Position numbers and translations under genes: made by a program. Shown here piece by piece: positions 52,501-62,006 of a stretch of 64,000 bases of DNA. Location: IMG/VR virus record IMGVR_UViG_3300027996_000014, positions 24,209 through 88,208 of that record; one strand, 5' to 3'. The stretch comes from a virus. A model generated the notes under the pieces. That model saw only the letters and a program-made list of their open reading frames with translations. It did no database searches and was not told the origin of the DNA. The stretch's first letter is position 1. Each line of letters begins with the position of its first letter.

Positions 52501-55007
52501 ACTGATTCACCACCTGCTCCAACTCCTCTTGTATAATCATAATTTTGATTTATAGTATTTTGATAACCTATAGGCATATCAGCATAAGATTGCATTTTTT
52601 TAGTCATTGGATTCATATACTCATTTTGAGTAAAAGCTGGTTTAACTCCTTGTCTATAAGAAGATGCTATTATACCTTCAGTATCAACATTTGGCATACC
52701 TCCAATATAACTTGGAGTAGTAGCACTTCTATCAATTTGTAATCCATCAGGGTCACTATTTTGATGTATGTTATTTTCTCCATAATTTAAATATCCTCCA
52801 TCTTTAAATTTATTACCTGCAGGAGTTTTCATAAACTGAGCATAAGTAAATTTTGAACGTTTGTTTGCTTTTTTCTTTTTCATATCATTATCCGTTAAGG
52901 GTATTTCTGTATTATTTATAGGAGTTTCTCTTACAATTCCATCTTTATTTACAGGAACTTTAGTCACTCCTGAATAAGCTTTTAATTTTACACCATTAGC
53001 ATCAATGTCTATACCTGTATTAGACATATCAATAAGTCCTTTACCTTGAGTGTCAATATCTATAAAAGGTTCATTGCGATATGAAGAATCATCTCTGTAT
53101 CCCATTTGAGATATATCTCCTCCGTACTTTAATTCTTCTTCATTACTGTGAGCACTTCTAATTAAAGGATTTTTAAGTCTTTGAAAAGCATTAGCTTCTT
53201 TTGCTACTAATGAAGATGGAACAAATGGAGCAGCAATATTTCTTACTTGCTGCATACTTGTTGGTTTAAATGTATTAGCATTAGTTCTAGGTAATAAATA
53301 TTCATTAGGATTATAAAATCCTTTATTTCCTAATGCGTCTTGTAAAAGTTTATCACTTTTATATAAGTCAGTATTCCAATATCCTTCAGGATTAGCTATT
53401 GCTTCATCCATCTTAGTTCTCATTGCACTAGATTGATTATCGTAATATTTTTTAAAAGCAGGATTACTAGCAACATCAGTTTTACTAGGTATTGTTCTTG
53501 ACAATGCTTCTTCAATACGTAACTTTTCAGTAGGATCTAATTTTGGATCTTTTAATTTTTTAGCTAAATTATCTAACCTGTAATTAGAATTAGCGGCTTT
53601 AGATCCAGGTATAATATCACCTAATACATCATCTCCATACTGCCTAGCATAATTTAAAGCTTCTTTATTTTCTTGCAATGATGCATACCATCCTCCATCT
53701 GTAAGATCAGCAGTACCATTAGCAATTCTTTCTTCTAAAGCTTTAATACCACCTTTATCTGTAAATCTACTAAGATCACCTTTTTTAAATAATGATTTAA
53801 ATTTTGCATTACCTTGAAGTACATTTCTGAAACCTGCGGGCATAGATTTTAATCTACTTGAATTTTTTAATAATTTAGCATTTTTAGCAGAAGCAGCAAA
53901 AGGAATCATACCAGCAACATCTAATGTTTTATCTACACCTGACCAATAAGGGTTCCCTGTTATTGGGTTTACATCTGGAGTATTATTAGCAAACTTATCG
54001 TAAGCCCAACCCATTGGGGTAGTCGTTACTGCTAAATCAGCTAATGTATTACCAACTCCTTTAGTTGTTCCTATAGGGTCATTCCAAATTCTATTTAATG
54101 CAGGTGCTCCTGTAAGTTCTAGTACAGCATCTGTAAGCCACATATTCTTCTCCTTTTCCTTTGTCTGCAATTCATCTCTTAGTTTCCACTCTCCGTTGTA
54201 TTTTTCTTTTACATTTTCTGAATCAAATCTTGCCCAGTCATTGTCTTCATATCTTTTATAAAAACCTGTAGCATCCATCTTCTTTTCCTTAAGTAGTCGT
54301 TTGGCTTTTTGATAATCAGTAGCATCTTTCTTATAACTTTTAACATCAGCAACAAATTGCGCCATAGTCTTAAAAGAAAAATCTTCGTATTTATTTTCCT
54401 TGTCTACAATTCTACCTTCGACAGTACTTGCAAGACCTCTTACTTTATCAAGTAAATTTTTATATTTACTTTGCTTAGCTTTATTAGCACTTACAAATGC
54501 TTCTGGTATTTCTTGATATTTTTCTTCAGGGTTACCACCATTTTGAAAAGAATTTGATACTGGTGGATTTGAAGAATAATTCCAAGTAGGGTTATTTGGA
54601 GCTAAAGTTCCTCCGTACTTTTTTTGTTGAAAAGCAGGAGATATTTTTTTATAATTGTCTGCTGCAAAATATTCTGCATCTCTATTATTATCAAATCTAA
54701 TAGCTTCATTAGAACGAGGTCCATAATTACCTAATTGTAATTGACCATTTTCATTTTGAATTTGAGGAACTGCATAATTATCCATGCTACTCATATAATG
54801 ACTACCATTATCTCCATTTGGAAATTGATAGTAGTTATCTACAGGTGCAACCATACGTTGTGCAGCAGGGTTGCCATGCATTTGAGCATAGGCTAATCTA
54901 GCTTTCATCATAGCTAACATAGCTTCATCGTCAATTACATCTGGATTACTAGTTGCTCTAGGTCCAGATGTATTTTCAATAACACTACGTTTCTTCTTCT
55001 TAGCCAT
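49599..55007 (-). CDS. Large repeat and Gln-rich virion cargo-type protein (1802 aa)
   Basis: Low-complexity segments are conspicuous: a Gln/Met/Pro/Gly-rich region at about 1280-1365 (runs such as MMMMQQQQQQEQQMQQQ), several (K/A/R)YGG-like repeats (KYGGTLAPNN, KYGGDISQMG, AYGGNIHQNSQGNG, RYGGKKYVNGG, AYGGNINKYN) and two NIHQNS copies. A hydrophobic Gly/Ala-rich segment (NIPGVGTAIGASLGALGGAAG, about 1400) follows. N- and C-termini are basic (AKKKKRS…, KNKKAKKAKKK). Next to the muzzle-type gene, it corresponds in position to the abundant cargo protein of crAss-like virions. Confidence 0.68.
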   Translation of the reverse strand: MAKKKKRSVIENTSGPRATSNPDVIDDEAMLAMMKARLAYAQMHGNPAAQRMVAPVDNYYQFPNGDNGSHYMSSMDNYAVPQIQNENGQLQLGNYGPRSNEAIRFDNNRDAEYFAADNYKKISPAFQQKKYGGTLAPNNPTWNYSSNPPVSNSFQNGGNPEEKYQEIPEAFVSANKAKQSKYKNLLDKVRGLASTVEGRIVDKENKYEDFSFKTMAQFVADVKSYKKDATDYQKAKRLLKEKKMDATGFYKRYEDNDWARFDSENVKEKYNGEWKLRDELQTKEKEKNMWLTDAVLELTGAPALNRIWNDPIGTTKGVGNTLADLAVTTTPMGWAYDKFANNTPDVNPITGNPYWSGVDKTLDVAGMIPFAASAKNAKLLKNSSRLKSMPAGFRNVLQGNAKFKSLFKKGDLSRFTDKGGIKALEERIANGTADLTDGGWYASLQENKEALNYARQYGDDVLGDIIPGSKAANSNYRLDNLAKKLKDPKLDPTEKLRIEEALSRTIPSKTDVASNPAFKKYYDNQSSAMRTKMDEAIANPEGYWNTDLYKSDKLLQDALGNKGFYNPNEYLLPRTNANTFKPTSMQQVRNIAAPFVPSSLVAKEANAFQRLKNPLIRSAHSNEEELKYGGDISQMGYRDDSSYRNEPFIDIDTQGKGLIDMSNTGIDIDANGVKLKAYSGVTKVPVNKDGIVRETPINNTEIPLTDNDMKKKKANKRSKFTYAQFMKTPAGNKFKDGGYLNYGENNIHQNSDPDGLQIDRSATTPSYIGGMPNVDTEGIIASSYRQGVKPAFTQNEYMNPMTKKMQSYADMPIGYQNTINQNYDYTRGVGAGGESVFVKNPGLHGSLTNLTNPDKTVGAGVSKYNPVTQKNETWRKTGQGITKKTGWPLMNGYGDNAYSNAYGGNIHQNSQGNGLQTIDLEEVRATAPKPGTMIPNPNYDQQNKIRQEWQTGYRNDEIFNKKLNAEELKAYNANISKRGAPYIGFDATEVWIDPNNPGQSYPYYGNPNRMIPAPTVNVPTPPVPTTPHMLDANTGAILDPNQYPPGEGQIGNRQYSQYVDQANAKRYYSPEGTTKREQAAASLAARKAQLEGMTQEEINISRKENNGQVPFPNQNRYGGKKYVNGGRMENGGLIPGNPGSVPTTEFNAGGSHDKSPLGGIPQGMNPNGKPNLVEEGELKIIDPRDDESFIISPKIRLTKDAVKEYGLDKRYIGKDMVKVFNSLLRRDSRRTGDSIEEHSKELEIGPYIDAHKELSEKKNAEEDAKKQVAFDTEMAKMQEAFPERMEQLLASQQQEQAPQEQGQPSEEEMMMMQQQQQQEQQMQQQMQQGAPQGGMPQQGGQPSPEEMAMMQQQGGQGQPPMMAYGGNINKYNSQFKYGAGMNIASNVLNTAGNIVGNIPGVGTAIGASLGALGGAAGYYGDKAAASDDGKLSFNDTDFGQLALDTGKGAAKGGLGSTGSLIANAAGAGIDNFTDSKTDKANVERTKILNDPSHPEYNETIKREEDKSNSNKGVNAINTATSLAGNIIGAKVDNAYDTEVLEKKANGGNMYQNGDYLNNPYLQDNGFNSELWKSRSYERDHSLSEFDNTDGASTKKDEKKENTQKTYSSEQTLGNQLGQLAPMATNLAMGLFGKEDKLELDRATKVNFDKLNNRDEIARIGMAGNRASKGLEGNANASNYLTGKQALFNSEASAIAGSYDRINKQNTAIENQEKLTNMRLELQNLQQGNTEKQYSKAAKAAKSAQLMRGIDQLAEYNRAQQEDEIALQYANMGVPDYRFEYSTPYERYLENRKNKKAKKAKKK

Positions 55008-55009
55008 GT

Positions 55010-58000
55010 TTAAAATGATTGTTCATCGTAATAATACATTATTCTATTAAGTATTAATTCTTTATTTTGAGTATTGTCAAAGTATAAAGTTAATATAAAA
55101 TGTGTACTTCTCAAACGTTGAGTGTTCATAACTCCTGTTGCATCACGAGGAATCTTTAATCTCCACTTATCAAATTTACGTTTTATTCTTCCAGTAGAAA
55201 AATCTATTTTATTAGTAGTCTGATATTCAGTTGTTACTTTAAATGCAGTTATAGTTACAAATCTATCAATAAGTTTATTATCATCTCTAACTATTGAATT
55301 AAATTCTATGAACCTAAGAACTTTATTAATATCAGAATTATCATTAAGTACTAATTTTATACTAGTTTCTGTAACGTTATTATAAAAATTACCCCATTGA
55401 CCTGTACCATTTTGATATATAACACCAGGGTTAAGAGGATCTGGTGATAGTATTATATCTTTATTTTCTACATAAATTGATGGAACTGCACTATATCTTG
55501 ATGAAAATTGATTAGCTACTTCGTCAAATACTAATGAGTCTGCTTTTAATGGATTATCTTTTAATCCTAAAAAAGTAAATATAATTTCATTATTAATTAA
55601 ATCTCTTGATGCATGTACTCCTTTACGTAATATTGGATTATCTCCATCATTTTCTTTACGTAATGAAATATCACCTTTTAAATTTTTTAAAAAACTATGA
55701 TTACCTTTCATTTCGGATATTGGTGCATTACTTTCTCCAATTTTAAATATTTTATTATGAATACCATCAAAATAATAAATACCTGTATCAGAATCAACTA
55801 CTGCCCATTGATGAATTGATCCATATTTATTTGAAATATAAGTATGATCTTGAAAACCTTTAGAAGAACCAAGTTCTGTTGGTATTCCATCATCAGTAGA
55901 TGTTACTGCCCTAGGGTTAATAGAGTATTTACCTACTGCAGTATCTTGAAAATAATAAACATTGTCTTTATAATTAATTATTTTATTAATTGGTCCATAA
56001 TCATCTATATCATAAAAATTAGCAATTCCAAATTTTGTCCAAGAATCTACAGTTTCAGAATTAATTTTTACATTTGAAAGATATGCACGAGTATCATTTA
56101 TATCACAATCTATTTCAAGATTAAGAGGTTTAACAAAAAATACAACATCATTATTTTCAATTGAATAAACATTATTATATGTATTAAAATACATAAATGA
56201 TGATTTACCAAAGTCAGTAGAACTATTATCTGATTCTTGTCTCCAATGTTCATGTATAATTCCATTAGGACCACCATTAGCAGTAAACTCTACTCCTGTT
56301 TTAAGTGTTGAACCATAAGCTAATTCTACATTGACTCTTGATTCCATAAACATTGCAGTAGTTACACTATAATTATGCCTATACTGTTGAAATGCGTTAC
56401 TTGAATTACCATTTAATCCTCCTGGATCATAATATTTTTGATTTATCCATGCTGCTTGTTCTTGAAATGTAAAAGATGTAATAAATATATCTCCTCCAAA
56501 AATAGTAGGATTAAGATTTTCTTTACTTATTATAGGAGAAGCTACTATAAATGTATTAGCTACTAATGCATTTGGAGTATATCCTCCATATACTTCTAAT
56601 CTAGGAACTAATATATCCATTATAGGAGTACTATTTAAATCTGCATTACGATAATTTTCATTAATTAAGTTAGAAGGTTGATTAGTTAAAGTTTTTTCTA
56701 ATTTAGATGTTACAAAATTTTCAGGAATAGATGTAGCACCATTACTGTTTTCTATAGGAAGTTCTAAATCTAATACTCGTCCAGATCTAAAATGATTTTT
56801 AGCAGATATTAATCCTGTTATTGCAATACCTGTATAAGGATCTATTGTTGGAATTTTAATACTTCCTGTTAATCCTGTAGCACCTTTAGCAATACTTGCA
56901 GGAGCTTTATTTCCATAATTAATAACACCAGGAAGACTTACATTAGTTCCTCTATTATTAGTTTCTAAATCATTAATTCCTTGATATTCATTATCTAAAT
57001 AAATATAAAAATTTCTTAAATGCCACGGTTCTGGAGCATCACTATTACCAGATTCATTAAATCCTTGATAAGGTCCTAGTTTAAATCCAATAGGTTCGTT
57101 ACTATTATTTGGTTTATTATTTGTAGTAAAATCAACAATATTAAAATCTTTTAATTGTTTTACATACTCAACTCCTCTTTGAAATGGTAAATTGTATCCT
57201 GCACCTGGTGCAATACTTTCTTTATCTACTTGAGAAACAGTTCTTAAAGTTCTTCTCATGTCTCGAATTTCTCCTAAACGTTCTTCATCACTTCCACTAG
57301 GTCCAGTTACTTTTGTAGAATACCCATACCATGCTTTATCATCACTATATATATTCATATTTGGAACAGGGTCATTACCTGGATATGTTGTTTGACTATT
57401 ACCAAATTTTAAATCTATACCATTAGTTTGAGTTGTAGAAAAAAAATCTCGATATCTACCTGTAATTAATAACATTGAATCTGCTGTAATAGAATTTCTT
57501 GTTTCAGCAAAATTATATGATATATCTGGAGAATACATACTCAAAAAACTTCCCATTATTTTTTGTTCTCCAGTAGCATCTTTAGCAGGATCATAAGGAT
57601 TAGGAATTTCAGGATTACTACGATATTCGTCATTAATAGTAAAAAAATTACCATTACATCCTGCTTTTGTTTTAGGTCCATCAGGAGATGTTCCACCTAA
57701 TATATATGAAGAATCATTATGCCTAGTCCAAGGAAATAAATGAAGAACATTTTCTTTGTCACCATTAGGTTTTAAATTAAACCCATTATCTGTGCTTTTA
57801 TTAGTTCTATTAGATTCTATATCATGTTTACCAAAAGTTTTCATTATACCAGTACATAGCCTTCTCGATTCATTAATTTTACGTTTTACACGTACTATTT
57901 GATAACTTTCTATTTTACTTTCTAAAATTGGACATGAGCTAAAATCAATATTAAATTTAATACCCATTGCATAAGCATCTGTTTTCCTATCATTAGAATT

Positions 58001-59668
58001 TGGAGTAATTGTTTGCCGTGAGATAGGAAAAAATTTAATATTAGAACCTGGAATTGTTTCATTATCATTTTCATCTGAAATATCAGGAAATTTAATATCT
58101 CCTATATATTCTACAAAAGATGATTCACCTTTTTTATTATAAAAAATTATTCCAAATCTATATGTTTCTCCACGTTTATATCCTCGCATCAATCCTGAAT
58201 AAAAGGGAGAAGCTAATGAATCTAAAGCAGTGTTTGCATATGTACCATATCCATCATTTAAATCATGAGAAGTATAAGGACCTGGGTAAAGATTGGCATA
58301 TCCAGGACCATTGCTTCCATCAATAATATAAGGTTCTAAATGAAATTCATATGAAATATTTGGTCCATCTCCACCTAATGTAGTACCATTACTTTTATAC
58401 TTATATTGTTTATCTGTATGCCAAGAAGCATCCCAATGAGCATCCATATTATATCCATCTAATGGATTTGAAAGTGTAGAATTTACAGTACTTACATTAA
58501 ATGCATTATTTAATTTTTTTTCATCTATTTCAGAAGGACTTCCTGTAAGCGGAAAAGGTAAAACGCTATTTGAATTATATCGTTCAGTACGTGATTCAAA
58601 TGATTCATTTTCTCCTAAAAGAGTTTGTATATCAAATTCAGAATTTTTAATATTAGCAATAACTAAAGAATTATCAAAATTAGTAGCAGTTTTATAAGTT
58701 TTAAAAGGATACTGTTTAACTGTATATTCAAATAAATCAAGTGGTATAATACTTTCTTCATCTCCACTATGTATAAAAACTATTTCAGCTAATCCACTTA
58801 TTGCTTTAATTTCTATAGAAAAAACTTCAGTAATTCCTGTATAATTACTATGAAAAATATTAATTAATTCAATATTTTCAAAATCATTATAATCAGAAGT
58901 ATTAATTAAAATTTCATGAGCTTTGTTAGTATTAACACCTTCGTTAGTTCCATTATATTCAGGACTTCTATTAATTTCTGAATCATCAGTAGTATGAATT
59001 AAATTACTAGGAGGAGAAATTAATGTTTCTTTACCATCTGATGTAATTAAACGATATGCGTATTGATGAGTTCCTGCTAAAAGTGATCCACCAGTTAATA
59101 CTTTTTTAAGTAAAGGTTGTTGATATTTAATATTTGGAAATCCATCAATGAGTCCTATTGGTAAGGTCCATAAATTAGGATCTAATAAATTAACTGATCT
59201 AAAATAATTATTATAATCTGTCCAATATGCACGTTGAATACAATCTGATTCAAATCTACCTATTGCTTCTATAGGATGTTTTTTACTAAAATTTAATTCA
59301 TTATTTTTATATCTAAAATCTAAACTTAAAAATGATTTATCTATTTCGTCATATTCTACAGTATATATCCAACCATTTGAATCAGAGTCATCTGTTAAAA
59401 ATAATATAATCATATTTCTAATAGAAGTTGCTCCAATAATTTCTATTGTACCATTAACTGTTAAAGGTTGCCAAGTTGTTGCTTCAGTAGCTGCAGTTGG
59501 AAGATCGAAATATCTTAAATTACCTTTAACATTAGAAATTGCACCTTGAGATTGTCCTGTATCAGTAGTAATTCTAATATCTAATGCATCAATATATAAA
59601 CCTTTTCCAATTGAATCATATGCTAAATCTGAAGATAATCCTTGATATGTATTAACAGCTCTTTTCAT
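55010..59668 (-). CDS. Tail stabilization/muzzle-type protein (1552 aa)
   Basis: The N-terminus (MKRAVNTYQGLSSDLAYDSIGKGLYIDALDIRI…GQSQGAISNVKGN) is the typical start of the crAss-like stabilization protein, one of the hallmark genes of the group. The rest is beta-rich with repeating Trp/Tyr/Gly strands (about 200-1500), suggestive of propeller-like or beta-sandwich domains, and ends THFILTLYFDNTQNKELILNRIMYYYDEQ. It would form the outer tail/muzzle assembly below the ring proteins. Flanking connector and cargo genes agree with this. Confidence 0.85.
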   Translation of the reverse strand: MKRAVNTYQGLSSDLAYDSIGKGLYIDALDIRITTDTGQSQGAISNVKGNLRYFDLPTAATEATTWQPLTVNGTIEIIGATSIRNMIILFLTDDSDSNGWIYTVEYDEIDKSFLSLDFRYKNNELNFSKKHPIEAIGRFESDCIQRAYWTDYNNYFRSVNLLDPNLWTLPIGLIDGFPNIKYQQPLLKKVLTGGSLLAGTHQYAYRLITSDGKETLISPPSNLIHTTDDSEINRSPEYNGTNEGVNTNKAHEILINTSDYNDFENIELINIFHSNYTGITEVFSIEIKAISGLAEIVFIHSGDEESIIPLDLFEYTVKQYPFKTYKTATNFDNSLVIANIKNSEFDIQTLLGENESFESRTERYNSNSVLPFPLTGSPSEIDEKKLNNAFNVSTVNSTLSNPLDGYNMDAHWDASWHTDKQYKYKSNGTTLGGDGPNISYEFHLEPYIIDGSNGPGYANLYPGPYTSHDLNDGYGTYANTALDSLASPFYSGLMRGYKRGETYRFGIIFYNKKGESSFVEYIGDIKFPDISDENDNETIPGSNIKFFPISRQTITPNSNDRKTDAYAMGIKFNIDFSSCPILESKIESYQIVRVKRKINESRRLCTGIMKTFGKHDIESNRTNKSTDNGFNLKPNGDKENVLHLFPWTRHNDSSYILGGTSPDGPKTKAGCNGNFFTINDEYRSNPEIPNPYDPAKDATGEQKIMGSFLSMYSPDISYNFAETRNSITADSMLLITGRYRDFFSTTQTNGIDLKFGNSQTTYPGNDPVPNMNIYSDDKAWYGYSTKVTGPSGSDEERLGEIRDMRRTLRTVSQVDKESIAPGAGYNLPFQRGVEYVKQLKDFNIVDFTTNNKPNNSNEPIGFKLGPYQGFNESGNSDAPEPWHLRNFYIYLDNEYQGINDLETNNRGTNVSLPGVINYGNKAPASIAKGATGLTGSIKIPTIDPYTGIAITGLISAKNHFRSGRVLDLELPIENSNGATSIPENFVTSKLEKTLTNQPSNLINENYRNADLNSTPIMDILVPRLEVYGGYTPNALVANTFIVASPIISKENLNPTIFGGDIFITSFTFQEQAAWINQKYYDPGGLNGNSSNAFQQYRHNYSVTTAMFMESRVNVELAYGSTLKTGVEFTANGGPNGIIHEHWRQESDNSSTDFGKSSFMYFNTYNNVYSIENNDVVFFVKPLNLEIDCDINDTRAYLSNVKINSETVDSWTKFGIANFYDIDDYGPINKIINYKDNVYYFQDTAVGKYSINPRAVTSTDDGIPTELGSSKGFQDHTYISNKYGSIHQWAVVDSDTGIYYFDGIHNKIFKIGESNAPISEMKGNHSFLKNLKGDISLRKENDGDNPILRKGVHASRDLINNEIIFTFLGLKDNPLKADSLVFDEVANQFSSRYSAVPSIYVENKDIILSPDPLNPGVIYQNGTGQWGNFYNNVTETSIKLVLNDNSDINKVLRFIEFNSIVRDDNKLIDRFVTITAFKVTTEYQTTNKIDFSTGRIKRKFDKWRLKIPRDATGVMNTQRLRSTHFILTLYFDNTQNKELILNRIMYYYDEQSF

Positions 59669-59669
59669 A

Positions 59670-60473
59670 TTAGGCTAAGTTATCTTTACTTTGAGTTGTT
59701 TTACTTGGTACACTTACAGTATTACCAATAGTATTTCTAAATTTACGTTTTTCAGGTAATTGAAAATTAGCAAAGAAAGAAGCATGTGCTTGTACATCAG
59801 GAATAGTTCTAAGTATAGAATTTTTTTCTGATTCAGCTTGATCAACGTTAGAAGGAAACTTAGTATTTACTGCTTGAGCAAAATACCATTCTTTATCTCT
59901 TTCTAATATTTGAAATTTCTTATCTGTTAATGAATCTTGAAACCATCTTTTTCTACCTATTTTATATGCAAGATAATGTGCTGCTGCTTCTAACCAAGAT
60001 TGTCCTGCTGGAATTAATGGTGCTCCTTCATCATCAGTAGGAATAGCTTCAATTGCCATTGCTACAAAACCTTTATTAAAAGAAGTAAAAATAAAACCTT
60101 GACCTATTGTATAAGTTTGATTAGATTGAGTTGTATAATCTCTATCATCTCTATGATAACGATCATGAAAATTATCAGTTGTCCATCGCATAGGAACTAT
60201 TGTACCTTTACTGCATTCAGCTTCTTCTAAGGTAGTAATACCATCAAGCTTAGCTGTTTGTACAACTTTATACATATCGTGTGGTAAATCACCTCTACCG
60301 TCACAAATAGGAATATAGCATGTTTTATTTTCCATAATTAAACCAACTTTAGTATGTGCTAAAAATTCAGCTAACCATTCGATTGCTTGAGCATCATCAA
60401 TATCAAATCCCCATTCAGAGATTTGTTTATCCATAATTGCTCTGTACGATACTACATTTCCTACATAACTCAT
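59670..60473 (-). CDS. Tail-tubular/connector-like structural protein (267 aa)
   Basis: A soluble protein (MSYVGNVVSYRAIMDKQISEWGFDIDDAQAIEWLAEFLAHTKVG…) with a helical middle (SWLEAAAHYLAYKIGRKRWFQDSLTDKKFQILERDKEWYFAQA) and a C-terminal disordered Ser/Thr tail. The helical core and location immediately upstream of the muzzle-type gene match tail-tubular or ring proteins of the P22 gp4-like group in crAss-like phages. The assignment rests mainly on position and pattern. Confidence 0.65.
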   Translation of the reverse strand: MSYVGNVVSYRAIMDKQISEWGFDIDDAQAIEWLAEFLAHTKVGLIMENKTCYIPICDGRGDLPHDMYKVVQTAKLDGITTLEEAECSKGTIVPMRWTTDNFHDRYHRDDRDYTTQSNQTYTIGQGFIFTSFNKGFVAMAIEAIPTDDEGAPLIPAGQSWLEAAAHYLAYKIGRKRWFQDSLTDKKFQILERDKEWYFAQAVNTKFPSNVDQAESEKNSILRTIPDVQAHASFFANFQLPEKRKFRNTIGNTVSVPSKTTQSKDNLA

Positions 60474-60479
60474 AACTTA

Positions 60480-60728
60480 TTATTTCATTGTACTCTCAAG
60501 CTTTTCAGCAAGAGTTTTTTTATCTAATGGATTTGCTATACTTACTGATTTTTTAGTATCATATTCCCAATCATCACCATCTTTATAACGTTTAATGACA
60601 GTTTTAATAAATCCACCTTCTACTTCTTCTACTCTAGTTTCTACTGAACTACCGTCTTTTTCTTCAGTTCTTTCAGTAACTGTTTTTGATTTTCCTTGTT
60701 CCATAATTTCTATTAATCCGTTATCCAT
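60480..60728 (-). CDS. Small acidic protein between connector genes (82 aa)
   Basis: An acidic, charged protein (MEQGKSKTVTERTEEKDGSSVETRVEEVEGGFIKTVIKRYKDGDDWEYDTKK…) with alternating strands. It overlaps the upstream gene by 8 nt and lies 6 nt before the connector-like gene, so it is co-translated with structural proteins. It may be a small decoration or assembly factor. No family is recognised. Confidence 0.6.
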   Translation of the reverse strand: MDNGLIEIMEQGKSKTVTERTEEKDGSSVETRVEEVEGGFIKTVIKRYKDGDDWEYDTKKSVSIANPLDKKTLAEKLESTMK

Positions 60729-61251
60729 AATAAAATATTTTTCTATTTTTATCTTTAACCGTTGTAGCTATTAATCTTGAATATTGTCTAGAAGGTTTAA
60801 ATTTATAAAACCTTTTATATTTTACAACTGCTGTTAAATTATCCCATAAATGACGATAAAATTCACCATTAGTATGTTCATTTTCGTGGTAAATAACTGT
60901 TTTATTTTGAATTTTTTTTAATTCATCTCTAGTTTTACCTTCGTATTTTTCTTCCCAGTATGCTAATGTTTTCTGCCAATCAACTTGTAAAGTTTTTGCT
61001 CTTTCTCCATTCTTAGTAAAATAATGTAGCTTTTTAGCTTGTATTCTAATTGTACCAAGTTTACCCATTTTTAATTGTAAATTTTCTTTTACAATTGCTT
61101 CACTGTATGCAATTAATAAATCTTTAGTAAAACTAGAATATTCTTTTCTTTCTATTTTATTTAATATAGTTTTTTCTCTGTAATAACTAAAAAAATTGTA
61201 TTTCTTAATACTAGCAATTGATTTACCTTTACCTCTTTTTAGTCCTTGCAT
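60721..61251 (-). CDS. HU/IHF-like protein in the tail module (176 aa)
   Basis: Residues about 41-72 (SFTKDLLIAYSEAIVKENLQLKMGKLGTIRIQAKK) follow the HU/IHF pattern of a helix pair then a strand entering the beta-arm (…GxGTI.I…). The protein is basic (many Lys, Arg, Tyr). An IHF-like gene next to tail genes is a known feature of crAss-like phages. It may bind DNA in the portal region or structure genome ends. HU proteins are usually about 90 residues, so the N- and C-terminal extensions are extra. Confidence 0.6.
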   Translation of the reverse strand: MQGLKRGKGKSIASIKKYNFFSYYREKTILNKIERKEYSSFTKDLLIAYSEAIVKENLQLKMGKLGTIRIQAKKLHYFTKNGERAKTLQVDWQKTLAYWEEKYEGKTRDELKKIQNKTVIYHENEHTNGEFYRHLWDNLTAVVKYKRFYKFKPSRQYSRLIATTVKDKNRKIFYYG

Positions 61252-61255
61252 TTAT

Positions 61256-61990
61256 TTAATTTTTAGTTTGAGCTTTAGCTTGAGGAGCTTGAGAAGAACG
61301 TTGAGCATCTATTGTATCATCATTTGCATTATTATTATCATCCATTGGAATACTTTTTTTACGTAGTAATTGTTGAACAATAGTTTCTTTCATGTATGCC
61401 CACATCCATTGATTTAATGGATACGGATCATTAGGTGTCCAACATTTACTGTTATCACTACAAGTATTAAAATCTGCTAATGAAGTAGGGTCTTCAAAAA
61501 TTCCTCTAATAGTAATAGCTTTTATTAAATTAACATCAGAATTTTTACTTATGATGTAAATATAATTATCATACACAAATGCATATATTGCATTTTTAGT
61601 AGTTCTTCCTTCACCAATATAAGGAACTCTACTGTAATCAATAATATTAAAACGTTTAGCAGTTATTATTACTGGACCAATAGATGTTAAACTTTTTGAA
61701 TGATGAAATTCTATTGTATTTGGAATTTGTTTTATAGTTCGTAATATTTTACAACCTATTGGTACAGTTACGCAACAATTATTAGGATCTACTAATTCCA
61801 TTGCTAAACAAGAAATTTCTTGTTGTAATGAATAATCAATAGTTCTTAATTTATTATACTCATTACGTATACCTATAGCACGTTGTTCATTTATTAAATC
61901 AGTATAATATAATGATGAAAAGACACTATCTGAATTATTAATATTTAGAGCTTCGTCTAATTGACTATGTAAATCTATTAATGGTAGCAT
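61256..61990 (-). CDS. Ring/head-tail adaptor-like structural protein (244 aa)
   Basis: An N-terminal helical part (SSLYYTDLINEQRAIGIRNEYNKLRTIDYSLQQEISCLAMELV), a beta-rich middle (CCVTVPIGCKILRTIKQIPNTIEFHHSKSLTSIGPVIIT…NAIYAFVYDNYIYIIS) and a flexible Gln/Ala-rich C-terminus. Its place between the exonuclease and the HU-like gene, followed by the muzzle gene set, fits the ring proteins of crAss-like tails. This is by position and general architecture. Confidence 0.6.
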   Translation of the reverse strand: MLPLIDLHSQLDEALNINNSDSVFSSLYYTDLINEQRAIGIRNEYNKLRTIDYSLQQEISCLAMELVDPNNCCVTVPIGCKILRTIKQIPNTIEFHHSKSLTSIGPVIITAKRFNIIDYSRVPYIGEGRTTKNAIYAFVYDNYIYIISKNSDVNLIKAITIRGIFEDPTSLADFNTCSDNSKCWTPNDPYPLNQWMWAYMKETIVQQLLRKKSIPMDDNNNANDDTIDAQRSSQAPQAKAQTKN

Positions 61991-62006
61991 TATACAAATA
62001 TATGAA

